Assembly (NCBI RefSeq): GCF_001625015.1
Contig: NZ_LVWJ02000014.1
Coordinates: forward strand, 3,410,001-3,474,000
DNA: 64,000 nt
Source: Lewinella sp. 4G2
GTDB taxonomy: Bacteria; Bacteroidota; Bacteroidia; Chitinophagales; Saprospiraceae
Direction: 5' to 3'
This document shows, piece by piece, positions 16,968-25,544 of this stretch (positions are counted from its first letter, which is position 1; each line of letters starts with the position of its first letter). The translations under genes and the position numbers were made by a program. The notes below the pieces were generated by a model. That model did no database searches. It saw only the letters and a program-made list of their open reading frames with translations, and was not told the origin of the DNA.

Positions 16968-18320
16968 TTACTTCCGCTTCTTCTTTTTCTTGCCCCTGGG
17001 TTTTGCGCCCCGGGTAATGGGTTTGCTGTACTTGGCCATCATCTTATCGCGGCGACCTTTGCGGACATTTACCTTGGAATTTTTGGCGCTTTTTTCGTGG
17101 TAGGCTTGCTGATTTACCTCGGGTCGTAGCCAACTGACCTCCTCCTCGATGTAGGCGGGGTCTTTCTCCAGGTCGATTAGCTCTTCCGTGAAGTTTACGA
17201 CTTCGGGTACCTCCCGATCCGGAATCGTGGTGCCCATCAATTCTTCTATTTCCTGGCGGTACGGCAGTTCGGTTTCGGACACGAAGGAGATGGCTACCCC
17301 TTTTTGTTCCGCCCGCCCCGTGCGGCCAATGCGGTGGATGTGCTTCTCCGGATTATCGGATAGGTCGAAATTGATGACGTGGGTGACCGCGCTTACGTCG
17401 ATTCCTCGGGCGACTAGGTCCGTTGCGATCATTACCCGAAAGGTGCCGTCGTCAAAACTCCGAATAGAATTGATCCGGTAGTTCTGCGATTTGGAACTGT
17501 GAATGACGCCGATGGACTCCCCAAAAACGGGTTCCATGCGTTCGTACAGCGCGTCAGCAAGCCGGCGGGTAGCGCAGAAGACGAGGACTTTTTTCATGTC
17601 TAAATCTTCCCGCAGCAGGTGCTCCAGTAAATTGGCTTTACCGTTGAAGTTCGGAGCTGAGTAAACGTATTGCTCAATGTTGGCCAGGGGAGCTCCCGAT
17701 GGCGCCGTCTCAATCACCTCGTAGTACTCCGTGAACTGGTTGATGGTCTGCATCACTTCGGGCACCATCGTTGCCGAGAAGAATAGGTGCTGCCTCTTCT
17801 TGGGTAGAAAATCCACGATGTCATTCAACTGGGTCTTAAAACCCTGGTCGAGCATTTCGTCGACCTCATCCAGTATTAGACGCTTGACCTCCTTGAGCTT
17901 CAGGACGCCATCTCGCAACAGGTCCACCAATCTGCCGGGAGTGCCAACGACGACGTCCGTTCCGACCTCAATTTCTGCTTTGTGCGTTTTGATGTTGGTG
18001 CCACCGTACACGCCGACGATCTCTACGTTCATGTAGCCGCAAAGTTTCTCGGCCTCCTGCACCACCTGAATAACGAGCTCCCGCGTAGGGACAATGATGA
18101 GGATCTGCGGATAAGCCGACTTGGTGAACTTCCACAAACGCAGTGAAGGCAGCAGGTAAGCAAATGTCTTACCCGTACCGGTTTGGGCAATACCGATCAC
18201 GTCCCGCCCCGCCATGATGGGCGAGAACACTTTTTCCTGAATGGCGGTCGGGCTGGAAATGCCGAGATCATCGAGGGCATTCAGGAGTGGGTTGGAGAGG
18301 TTCAGATCAGCAAAGGTCAT
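16968..18320 (-). CDS. DEAD-box RNA helicase
   Basis: This 450-aa protein begins with the Q-motif region (FADLNLSNPLLNALDDLGI, SPTAIQEKVF) and has motif I AQTGTGKT, Ia PTRELVIQ, GG, TPGRL, motif II DEVD (variant of DEAD), III SAT, IV LVFC, V ATDLVARGID and VI HIGRTGRA. The C-terminal 40 residues are very basic (KGRRDKMMAKYSK and a GKKKKKRK tail), likely RNA binding. It probably acts in ribosome assembly or RNA turnover. The DEVD variant of motif II is worth noting, but the two acidic residues that bind Mg are kept. Confidence 0.95.
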   Translation of the reverse strand: MTFADLNLSNPLLNALDDLGISSPTAIQEKVFSPIMAGRDVIGIAQTGTGKTFAYLLPSLRLWKFTKSAYPQILIIVPTRELVIQVVQEAEKLCGYMNVEIVGVYGGTNIKTHKAEIEVGTDVVVGTPGRLVDLLRDGVLKLKEVKRLILDEVDEMLDQGFKTQLNDIVDFLPKKRQHLFFSATMVPEVMQTINQFTEYYEVIETAPSGAPLANIEQYVYSAPNFNGKANLLEHLLREDLDMKKVLVFCATRRLADALYERMEPVFGESIGVIHSSKSQNYRINSIRSFDDGTFRVMIATDLVARGIDVSAVTHVINFDLSDNPEKHIHRIGRTGRAEQKGVAISFVSETELPYRQEIEELMGTTIPDREVPEVVNFTEELIDLEKDPAYIEEEVSWLRPEVNQQAYHEKSAKNSKVNVRKGRRDKMMAKYSKPITRGAKPRGKKKKKRK

Positions 18321-18554
18321 GGCGTAAAGGTAGTTCTGAATACTGGAGGAGGAAGGGATCTAGCATCCTTCCGGGTTATCTAATTCTCTTCAATTCAGGT
18401 AGTGGTAGTTTAAGCCTTCTTTAAGAACCGACGGTGGCCGTCAGCCGTTATTCCTTCGTTTTGCAGCCTAATTGTGGTGCGGCGACGCATCATCGACGGC
18501 ATTCACCCCGTTTTCCGCATTTCTAACTTTCTTTGCGGGAACTAACCAAATAAT

Positions 18555-20180
18555 ATGAGACAGTATTTCCTCCTGGCAGCGCTCCTTTGCAGCGTCGCCC
18601 TCTCCGCCCAGACCGAAACCCCTAAGAATTGGTGGGACCTCGACCGTGAGTCCGACAACTACCCTGGCGTAAGCGCCCAGAAAGCACACAACTACCTTGC
18701 CGGTAAGAAAGCCAAGAAGGTTGTCGTCGCCGTCATTGACTCTGGCGTAGACATCGAGCATGAGGACCTCAAAGATGTCATCTGGACCAATGAGGATGAG
18801 ATTCCCGGCAACGGTATCGACGACGATCGCAACGGTTACGTAGACGACGTCCATGGCTGGAACTTCATTGGTGGCGCCGATGGCCGCAACATCAACTACG
18901 AAAACCTGGAAGTCGTTCGCCTCTACAATACGTACAAGGCCAAGTACAATAACCGCAACCGCGATGGTCTCTCCAAGAAGGAGAAGAAGGAGTACGATGC
19001 GTACAAGGAATACGAGAAGATCGTTACCGATAAGATGGCTGAAGTTGGCCCTCAGTACGAGCAGTACAAAGCCATCCAGGAGGGCATCAAATCTATCGTC
19101 GCTAAGACGGGTAAGCCCATCGAAAAGGTTACCGCCGCCGACGTGGCCGCCATTAAGGATAAGGACATGATGACGACCCGCATCCAGGGCGTCGTCGCCA
19201 ACGCAACGACTAACGGTGCCACAGTACAGGAACTGTACGAAGACCTCAACGGTGCCGTAGAGTACTTCGCCAGCCAGGCTGAGTACAATTACAACCCCGA
19301 CTTCGACGCCCGCAATATTGTAGGTGACAACCCCGGCGACCTTGACGACCGTAACTACGGTAACAGCGACGTAACCGGCCCCGATGCCGGACACGGCACC
19401 CACGTAGCCGGTATCATTGCCGCCGTACGCGACAACAACCTCGGCGTGAATGGTGTCGGTGGTGCGAAGGTCGAGATCATGTCCATCCGTACCGTCCCCA
19501 ACGGTGACGAGCGGGATAAGGACGTGGCTAATGCCATCCGTTATGCCGTTGACAACGGTGCTTCCGTGATCAACATGAGCTTTGGTAAGGGTTACAGCCC
19601 CTACAAGAAGGCTGTCGACGCCGCCATGAAGTATGCGGAAAAGAACGACGTCATCCTCGTCCACGCAGCTGGTAACGACGGTAAGATGCTGACGCTGACC
19701 AATAACTTCCCCAATGACACTTACCAGGGCAAAAAGCGCACCGGTAAGACCTGGATAACCGTCGGTGCCGCCAGTGCCTTTTACGACGAGAACCTACCCG
19801 CCAGCTTCTCCAACTACAATAAGAAGATGGTGGACGTCTTTGCACCCGGCCGCGATATCTACTCTACTATTCCTGGATCTGAATACGCTTCCTTCAATGG
19901 TACTTCTATGGCCGCGCCGATGGTAGCGGGTATCGCTGCGCTCGTACGTAGCTACTTCCCCGACCTGAAAGCTAAGCAGGTGAAGCAGATCATTCTGGAA
20001 AGTGCCCTCCCCGTGAACCTGGAAGTGACGAAGCCCGGTAGCGAAGAGACCGTGAAGTTCTCCGACCTCTCCGCTACGGGTGGTCTTGCCAATGCTTACG
20101 CTGCCATCAAACTGGCGGAACGCACCAAGGGTAAGAACCGCAAAGCGGGCAAGCGCGACGAAAGCCTGATGATGTACTAA
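18555..20180 (+). CDS. S8 (subtilisin) family serine peptidase, secreted
   Basis: This 541-aa protein has a signal peptide (YFLLAALLCSVALSAQ). The catalytic triad is Asp62 (VIDSGVD), His280 (GHGTHVAG) and Ser451 (NGTSMAAPM), with oxyanion Asn374 (AAGND). About 218 residues separate Asp and His, far more than in subtilisin; the insert is mostly charged helix (about 115-245, Lys/Glu/Tyr rich). The C-terminus is short, ending in a basic tail, with no clear T9SS signal. The gene is followed by a strong terminator. The long antisense frame across this gene is a codon-usage artefact. Confidence 0.94.
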   Translation: MRQYFLLAALLCSVALSAQTETPKNWWDLDRESDNYPGVSAQKAHNYLAGKKAKKVVVAVIDSGVDIEHEDLKDVIWTNEDEIPGNGIDDDRNGYVDDVHGWNFIGGADGRNINYENLEVVRLYNTYKAKYNNRNRDGLSKKEKKEYDAYKEYEKIVTDKMAEVGPQYEQYKAIQEGIKSIVAKTGKPIEKVTAADVAAIKDKDMMTTRIQGVVANATTNGATVQELYEDLNGAVEYFASQAEYNYNPDFDARNIVGDNPGDLDDRNYGNSDVTGPDAGHGTHVAGIIAAVRDNNLGVNGVGGAKVEIMSIRTVPNGDERDKDVANAIRYAVDNGASVINMSFGKGYSPYKKAVDAAMKYAEKNDVILVHAAGNDGKMLTLTNNFPNDTYQGKKRTGKTWITVGAASAFYDENLPASFSNYNKKMVDVFAPGRDIYSTIPGSEYASFNGTSMAAPMVAGIAALVRSYFPDLKAKQVKQIILESALPVNLEVTKPGSEETVKFSDLSATGGLANAYAAIKLAERTKGKNRKAGKRDESLMMY

Positions 20181-20208
20181 GCCGAAATGCTTACCATTAC
20201 CCACCAGT

Positions 20209-20247
20209 CGAGCGGGCGTCCTTATACGAGGGCGCCCGCTCGTTTTT
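20209..20247 (+). terminator. Rho-independent terminator after the S8 peptidase
   Basis: CGAGCGGGCG (20209-20218) pairs with CGCCCGCTCG (20233-20242), followed directly by five T residues; it begins 28 nt after the stop codon. Confidence 0.88.
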
Positions 20248-20306
20248 GTAGAAGCCCACGCGAACAAAGTATATGCGGGCGTGGCTATACCTTCCGTAGC
20301 TCCGGC

Positions 20307-20314
20307 TACGTTTG
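20307..20314 (+). promoter_or_regulatory. Putative -7 box (TACGTTTG) for the DUF4421-like gene
   Basis: Matches TAnnTTTG exactly and lies 27 nt before the ATG at 20341. No TTG at the expected -33 distance, so only moderate support. Confidence 0.4.
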
Positions 20315-20340
20315 GTTCGACGGATTATCCATTGTTACCT

Positions 20341-21270
20341 ATGCTCCGGTTAATTGTACTATGTTGGTTGATGATTAGCGTTGCGCAAATGGGTGCCCAA
20401 CGTTGGGATTCGATCTACGTGGAGGATCTACCGTTCCGCTATCGAATCAATGGTGGCCTAAGAGTCATCAACGACTTCGCCGAATTCACCACGGCGCAAG
20501 GGGAAACCTTTCAGTTGGATAACCGTAACCTGGCCCTCCGGCTGGGCGGTCGGTACGGATTTGCCAGCTACACCTTCTCTTATGCGATCAGTGACTTGGG
20601 AACGGCCCCAGAAGATGAGCCGACCAAAAACTTCGGGCTGGGGCTGCGCCTCTTTCGACGCTATGGATTTGTGCAGACCCGCTTCCAAATTACCGAAGGG
20701 TTTCGCCTAACTGGCCCCGAAAACGAAAGTGTATTTCGGCCGGACGTGAAGTTGTTCACCGCCTTCCTCCATGGCTACCACATCATGGGTAAGCGGCGGG
20801 TGAGTATGCGGTCCAGCTTCAACCAGCGCGAACGACAATTGAAATCTCGTGGCGGCTGGCTTCTGGGTGGGACGGCAATTTACAATCAACTCCGCGCGGA
20901 TGGGCTCAACCTCCGACCAGCAAATGATGATGTTGAATTACTAACGGGATACAATCAAATTCGCCTGAGCGTCGGTGGCGGTTACGTGTACAATTATATT
21001 TTCAAGGAGCGGTACTTCATCACGCCCGTAGTATTCCTGGGGCCGGAATTGCGCTCTACTCGCATCGACCGGTTTGGTAGCAGCGTCCCCAGTACCGACC
21101 GGCTTTCGGTGGGCTTACAAACCCGTAGTTCACTTTCGGTCGGTTGGCATGGCAGCAAAAAGTTCGCGGCTTTGATCGGCCATTACGTCCCGGGTAAGGA
21201 CCAGACCGAGCAACTTTCGACGCAATCCCTCCGCTCACGGATGGAACTCCGCCTGGGGGTGCAATGGTAG
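20341..21270 (+). CDS. DUF4421-like outer-membrane beta-barrel protein
   Basis: From ATG 20341 this protein of about 309 aa has a signal peptide (LRLIVLCWLMISVAQMGAQ) and then amphipathic beta strands separated by polar turns (RYGFASYTFSYAIS, FVQTRFQITEGF, IRLSVGGGYVYNYIF), ending with aromatic residues VQW. This pattern and the start of the mature part resemble the DUF4421 family of Bacteroidota outer-membrane proteins. Function is unknown. An in-frame GTG at 20281 would lengthen the N-terminus without a sensible signal, so the ATG is preferred. The next gene starts 12 nt downstream. Confidence 0.75.
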   Translation: MLRLIVLCWLMISVAQMGAQRWDSIYVEDLPFRYRINGGLRVINDFAEFTTAQGETFQLDNRNLALRLGGRYGFASYTFSYAISDLGTAPEDEPTKNFGLGLRLFRRYGFVQTRFQITEGFRLTGPENESVFRPDVKLFTAFLHGYHIMGKRRVSMRSSFNQRERQLKSRGGWLLGGTAIYNQLRADGLNLRPANDDVELLTGYNQIRLSVGGGYVYNYIFKERYFITPVVFLGPELRSTRIDRFGSSVPSTDRLSVGLQTRSSLSVGWHGSKKFAALIGHYVPGKDQTEQLSTQSLRSRMELRLGVQW

Positions 21271-21282
21271 TACCTTTAGCCA

Positions 21283-21639
21283 ATGCTCACTCTCTTCACC
21301 TATGCTTTCGGTGTTATCCTGGTTCTAGCTGGGGCCTACCATTTTATCAATCCAGCCTTTTACGATGCCTTCATGCCCAATTGGTTTCCGAAACTGACCG
21401 CTAATTACGCCGCTGGACTGGCGGAGATTGGGATCGGGTTGGGGCTTTTCTTTCCGGGTACCCTCCGTTGGTCTGCATGGCTAGCCCTTGCGCTGATGCT
21501 CATATTCCTTCCGCTTCACGTGTTGGATTTGCTTAAGGAAAGACCAGTAATTGGAAGCCATACGATTGCTACCGTCCGCTTGGTCGTGCAGTTTGTGTTG
21601 ATCTATCTGTTGTATTTGGTGGCCAAAGGAGCACCATGA
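21283..21639 (+). CDS. DoxX-like small integral membrane protein
   Basis: 118 aa with four predicted membrane segments (FTYAFGVILVLAGAYHF; YAAGLAEIGIGLGLFF; WLALALMLIFLPLHVL; LVVQFVLIYLLYLV). The NPAFYDAFMPNWFP region and overall pattern fit the DoxX/DoxD-like group. Function in this group is poorly defined (redox or thiosulfate links in some members). It lies 12 nt after the DUF4421-like gene and probably shares its transcript. Confidence 0.8.
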   Translation: MLTLFTYAFGVILVLAGAYHFINPAFYDAFMPNWFPKLTANYAAGLAEIGIGLGLFFPGTLRWSAWLALALMLIFLPLHVLDLLKERPVIGSHTIATVRLVVQFVLIYLLYLVAKGAP

Positions 21640-21878
21640 CCGAATATGATATTATTACTGTGAGATGAGCTTTAAAAAGGTAGGGCAGTGATGCATTTCA
21701 GATTTGGGTGACGTCCAAATTATACATCAAACCTCCTTCTAAGCCCTATTTCTATTTTCTTTCCACACTAATGTGCATTCTCACGTAGTTTTACATCCAA
21801 GTGCCGTACGAAAGACTGAATAAACTCGTACAGTCACCCGAGCCTATCAAAACGGAGGCTACTGAAACCACTCGCACT

Positions 21879-22877
21879 ATGCAAGAGCTAACTGCAGCAG
21901 AAATTAGAGGAGATCGTCAGGGTAAGGTCGGTGCCATCATCGGGCTGATCCTATTTCTTTTGCTTCTGATCATTCCCATCTTCTTTACTACGCTCCCCAA
22001 ACCGGGCCAGCCAGGCATCCTGGTGAATCTGGGGATGATCGACGTGGGCCAGGGCGACAACAATGCTCCACCACCGGCTGCTGCTGAGCCAACTCCTCCG
22101 CGCGAAGAAGTAGAACCGACGCCAGCTACCCCTCCACCACCGCCACCCCCAACGGCTGCTGAACCGGAGCCCGTTCCCGTACAGCGCGAGGTTGTCGTCA
22201 CGGAAACGCCACAGGAGATCGCCATTCGTAAGCAGAAAGCCAAGGAAGAAGCGCGCAAAAAAGCTGAAGCCGAACGCCAGCGTCAGGAGCAACAGCGCAT
22301 CAACCAACAAAAGGAGACTGAACGCCAGCAGCGGGAAGCCGAATTACGCGAACAGCGCCGTCAGCAAGAATTAGCCGATGAACGCCGCCGCAAAGCCGAA
22401 GCCGCGGAAGCTGCCCGACGCCAGGCAGAGGCAGAAGAGGCCGCCCGTAAAAAAGCGGAAGCAGACGCCGCCGCCGCACGCGTGGCCGGTGCCCTCGGTG
22501 GAACGGGAAGCGGCAGAGGCACCACCGGAACTCCCGGCAACCAGGGCGTTGAGAACGGTGATCCCAACGCCGACCGACTGGAAGGAATCTCTACGGGCAA
22601 CGGCATGGTATCCGGCGGCCTCGGCGGCCGTGGGGTCCTCTCCAGCCCCCGGGTAAGGGAAAACACCCAGAAGACGGGAACCGTAGTCGTCCGTGTTTGC
22701 GTGGGTCCCGACGGAAACGTTGTGAGCGCCGAACGCCAACTGACGGGATCGACAACCACCGATGCCCAGCTACTTCGGTCCGCTGAGCGCAACGCGGCCA
22801 CCTGGAAGTTTAAGCCCAACCCAACGGCACCGGCCCGTCAGTGTGGTGAGATCACCTACCGATTTAAAGTACAATAG
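21879..22877 (+). CDS. TonB-like energy transducer protein
   Basis: About 332 aa from ATG 21879: a short cytosolic part, one membrane helix (IIGLILFLLLLIIPIFF), a Pro-rich periplasmic spacer (PPPPPPPTAAEPEP), a long Arg/Glu/Gln/Ala coiled coil (RKAEAERQRQEQQR type), a Gly-rich stretch, and a TonB-type C-terminal domain (GTVVVRVCVGPDGNVVSAER, ATWKFKPNP, ITYRFKVQ). Such proteins couple the proton-motive force (ExbB/ExbD) to outer-membrane transporters. A GTG at 21801 is in frame and would add 26 polar residues; start uncertain. The upstream gap 21640-21878 shows only a weak TAGTTTTA box. Confidence 0.85.
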   Translation: MQELTAAEIRGDRQGKVGAIIGLILFLLLLIIPIFFTTLPKPGQPGILVNLGMIDVGQGDNNAPPPAAAEPTPPREEVEPTPATPPPPPPPTAAEPEPVPVQREVVVTETPQEIAIRKQKAKEEARKKAEAERQRQEQQRINQQKETERQQREAELREQRRQQELADERRRKAEAAEAARRQAEAEEAARKKAEADAAAARVAGALGGTGSGRGTTGTPGNQGVENGDPNADRLEGISTGNGMVSGGLGGRGVLSSPRVRENTQKTGTVVVRVCVGPDGNVVSAERQLTGSTTTDAQLLRSAERNAATWKFKPNPTAPARQCGEITYRFKVQ

Positions 22878-22913
22878 CAGCGGAGACGGCGGCCCACTCT
22901 GTTAGTTCCCTAG

Positions 22914-24899
22914 TTAGTGGCCCAGGATATAAACCTTGGCCTCTTTACCGGCCAATTCCAGATTAAATCCTTCAAGAGCTGTCGTGCCCCCTGCGCCCGA
23001 CAGCTCTTTTGCTGTCCGGAATCCACCCGTGATCTCCGCAAATGGCGTCCAATCATCCAGCACCCTTGGGGTCGAATTGCCATTAAAGATTGTCATTACC
23101 GTCTCGCTGCCGGAGCGGCGGAAGTAAACGTAGACCCCATCACGTGGTACGAATTGGGTGAGTGTCCCGATCGTCAGTGCCGCGCTGTTTTTGCGGTAGT
23201 TCGCCAGGGTTTTAATGTGTATGTAGATGGCATTTTGGTCGACGGACCGGTCGCTCTCTTCAAATAAATTGGTTGGGTCACCGGGGAATCCGCCCGGAAA
23301 ATCCAGCCTGCCAGCTTCACCGAACGCGCCGCCGGAACCTTCCAGTAGGGCTTCTGTCCCGTAATAGATACTGGGGATACCGCGCATCGTCAGCAGCAGA
23401 GACATGGCGCTTTTCATTTTATTCAGGTCCTTACCAAAGGTGGAGTAAAGGCGGCTGATATCGTGGTTATCAAGAAAAACGACGTTGTTTTCCGGGTTAG
23501 GGTAGAGGTGATCTTGCGCCAGCGTATAGTAGAGGCGCATCACCCCATCCGTCCAAGTTGGGTCTTTCGCCATCGCCTCGTGGAGGGCGTAATAAATTTG
23601 AAAATCCGTAACGCCGGGGAGGTTGGTATTGATGTCCTGATGCAACTTCTCTCCGCCTACGTACCAACTTTGGATGCCGATGTGGGGCACCCAAGTCTCT
23701 CCAAATAGCCCGACGTGGGGCACCTCCTCGAGCAAGCGTTGGTTCCAACGAGCCATGAATTTTGTGTCCGGGTAAGTATAAGTGTCAATCCGAAACGCAT
23801 CCTGATCGGAATAGAGTGTCCACCAGATACTGTTGTTGATCAGGTAGTTCGCGAGGTGTTCATTCTCCTGGTTGAGGTCCGGCATGTGGTTATCGAACCA
23901 ACCGTCGAGCATCTTCCGCTTGTCCGCCTCGGAGCCGTGGGGGTCAAAAATGGTCGTCGCCCGAAAGTTGCTCTGGGTATAGGTCGGCCACTGGTGGATC
24001 CAATCGCTGGATGGGATGTCTTTAATTTGGTAGTGTTGGTCACCACAGTGGTTGAAGATCACGTCCATCACGATCTTGATCCCCCTGCTGTGCGCAGCCT
24101 TCACCAACTCCCGGTACTTTTCATTGTTCCCAAACCGTGGGTCAATCTGGTAGTGATCACTCACGGCGTACCCGTGGTAGCTGGCGTAGGGCTGGTCATT
24201 TTCCAGCACCGGATTCAGCCAGAGGGCCGTCACGCCAAGTTCTTCCAGGTAATCCAGTCGGTCAATTACACCCTGGAGGTCGCCTCCGTGGCGGAAGAGC
24301 AATTTATCCCGATTCAAAAGGGTATCGGTTGCAGTGTACACTTTGTCATTACTTTCATCTCCGTTGGCGAAGCGGTCCGGCATGATGAGGTAGATCAGAT
24401 CTTTAGAGCTCAAGGGTTCGCGGCCCTCCCAGGTATTTCTGGGGTGAGGGGCCAGACGGTACTCCACCAGTTTTTCGCCGCGCATTGCCTTATTACCCAG
24501 GGCGCTGCCGCTGGATGCCAGGCGGATGGGGAAGGCGCCAGGTTGAGTACCGGCAGCCACGTATAAACCGACAAAAAGATAATTGGGGTTCTCCAGTCTT
24601 TTGACGTATTCGACCGTCACCCCGGGGTGATCGACGCTTGCTTCCGTGTAGTTAGCGACGCCCTCATCGTAAATGAGCACCTCCACCCGTGGGTCGACCA
24701 TTCCAACCCACCAGTTGGGCGGCTCTACCCGCATGTCGACGTCCGCCAGCCCCGTAGGTTCGCGGATGATGTATTTCGATTTCTCCATCCCCAGCGGTAA
24801 GTGTTGCATGGGGTCGTCATCGAATACGGATTCCTGCTGACCATAGAGTGAAGAGGCCATAAGGATTGCAAAGAAGGCGAGGTACAAGTTGCGCTGCAT
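22914..24899 (-). CDS. GH13 alpha-amylase / cyclomaltodextrinase-type enzyme, exported
   Basis: This 661-aa protein has a signal peptide (LAFFAILMASSLYGQ). An N-terminal beta-sandwich (about 30-140) typical of neopullulanase/cyclomaltodextrinase precedes the GH13 barrel with region I DVIFNHCG, region II FRIDTYTYP (nucleophile Asp), region III GETW (acid/base Glu) and region IV FLDNHD (Asp). A C-terminal beta domain follows. It should cleave alpha-1,4 (and perhaps alpha-1,6) glucans or cyclodextrins in the periplasm, like SusA. No SusC/D-like pair is adjacent. It is divergent from the 195-aa membrane protein gene. Confidence 0.93.
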   Translation of the reverse strand: MQRNLYLAFFAILMASSLYGQQESVFDDDPMQHLPLGMEKSKYIIREPTGLADVDMRVEPPNWWVGMVDPRVEVLIYDEGVANYTEASVDHPGVTVEYVKRLENPNYLFVGLYVAAGTQPGAFPIRLASSGSALGNKAMRGEKLVEYRLAPHPRNTWEGREPLSSKDLIYLIMPDRFANGDESNDKVYTATDTLLNRDKLLFRHGGDLQGVIDRLDYLEELGVTALWLNPVLENDQPYASYHGYAVSDHYQIDPRFGNNEKYRELVKAAHSRGIKIVMDVIFNHCGDQHYQIKDIPSSDWIHQWPTYTQSNFRATTIFDPHGSEADKRKMLDGWFDNHMPDLNQENEHLANYLINNSIWWTLYSDQDAFRIDTYTYPDTKFMARWNQRLLEEVPHVGLFGETWVPHIGIQSWYVGGEKLHQDINTNLPGVTDFQIYYALHEAMAKDPTWTDGVMRLYYTLAQDHLYPNPENNVVFLDNHDISRLYSTFGKDLNKMKSAMSLLLTMRGIPSIYYGTEALLEGSGGAFGEAGRLDFPGGFPGDPTNLFEESDRSVDQNAIYIHIKTLANYRKNSAALTIGTLTQFVPRDGVYVYFRRSGSETVMTIFNGNSTPRVLDDWTPFAEITGGFRTAKELSGAGGTTALEGFNLELAGKEAKVYILGH

Positions 24900-24956
24900 G
24901 AAAGAGGGTTAAGCTTCGAAGGGCAAGATAATGAAGGGACCAGCTTAACTTGCGAC

Positions 24957-25544
24957 ATGCGCGCAATCTTCCGCTATTTACTCCTCTTCGCCGGTATCGT
25001 ATTCATGATCAATGGTTGCAACGGCCTCGTGAGTAGCCGCTTTGGCACCCACAGCCTCCGAACGCTGGACCTGGCTACGCTCGCCAACGACGGACTAGGC
25101 GATGCGGATTACATCGCCGTCACTAATGCCTACTTAGGGAGTGCTAAACTTGCGACGGAGTCCGGTGGCTTTTGGGCCGCGCCCACCATCCAGCGTCCCT
25201 TACTGACGGGGGAGCAAACGGAGGCCGTAGCTCGGGGTGAAACCGCTACGCCGGTCCTGATTGCTTGGTCCGATTACCCGGCACCTGCGACAGCGCAAAA
25301 TGCTCGGGAAGTACTGGTACAAACCAAGGATTTTAAAGGTCTCGTGGCAACGCCCGCGATCACTAACCCCGCGCATTGGGAAGAAAATGGTGTTCTCGTA
25401 GATGAGGAAACGCGCTACCTGAAGATTGGGGAAGAACCAATGGCCTGGTACTGGAATTTACTGCTCTTCCTGGGTGGCCTTACTCTCGCCGCCCTGCCGG
25501 AAGCAATGACATTCAGGCAACAGCAGCGAAATTCGGAGGCGTGA
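24957..25544 (+). CDS. Unrecognised membrane protein (195 aa)
   Basis: One N-terminal hydrophobic segment (FRYLLLFAGIVFMINGC) and one near the C-terminus (WYWNLLLFLGGLTLAALP) flank a polar domain of about 130 residues, so the middle probably sits in the periplasm. INGC could be a weak lipobox. The central part has no motif I know. A one-mismatch copy of the interspersed GC-rich core occurs at about 25281-25296 in reverse (encoding PAPATAQ). Convergent with ppk, whose stop codon begins on the next base. Confidence 0.7.
   Translation: MRAIFRYLLLFAGIVFMINGCNGLVSSRFGTHSLRTLDLATLANDGLGDADYIAVTNAYLGSAKLATESGGFWAAPTIQRPLLTGEQTEAVARGETATPVLIAWSDYPAPATAQNAREVLVQTKDFKGLVATPAITNPAHWEENGVLVDEETRYLKIGEEPMAWYWNLLLFLGGLTLAALPEAMTFRQQQRNSEA

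Noticed and set aside
18468-19664. 398-aa frame antisense to the S8 peptidase
   Set aside because: It mirrors the codon bias of the real gene, is made of low-complexity Val/Gly/Asp text, and lacks any motif; the sense frame has a full catalytic triad.
23715-24566. 283-aa frame opposite the GH13 gene
   Set aside because: Shadow of the GH13 frame; no domain pattern and no start context.
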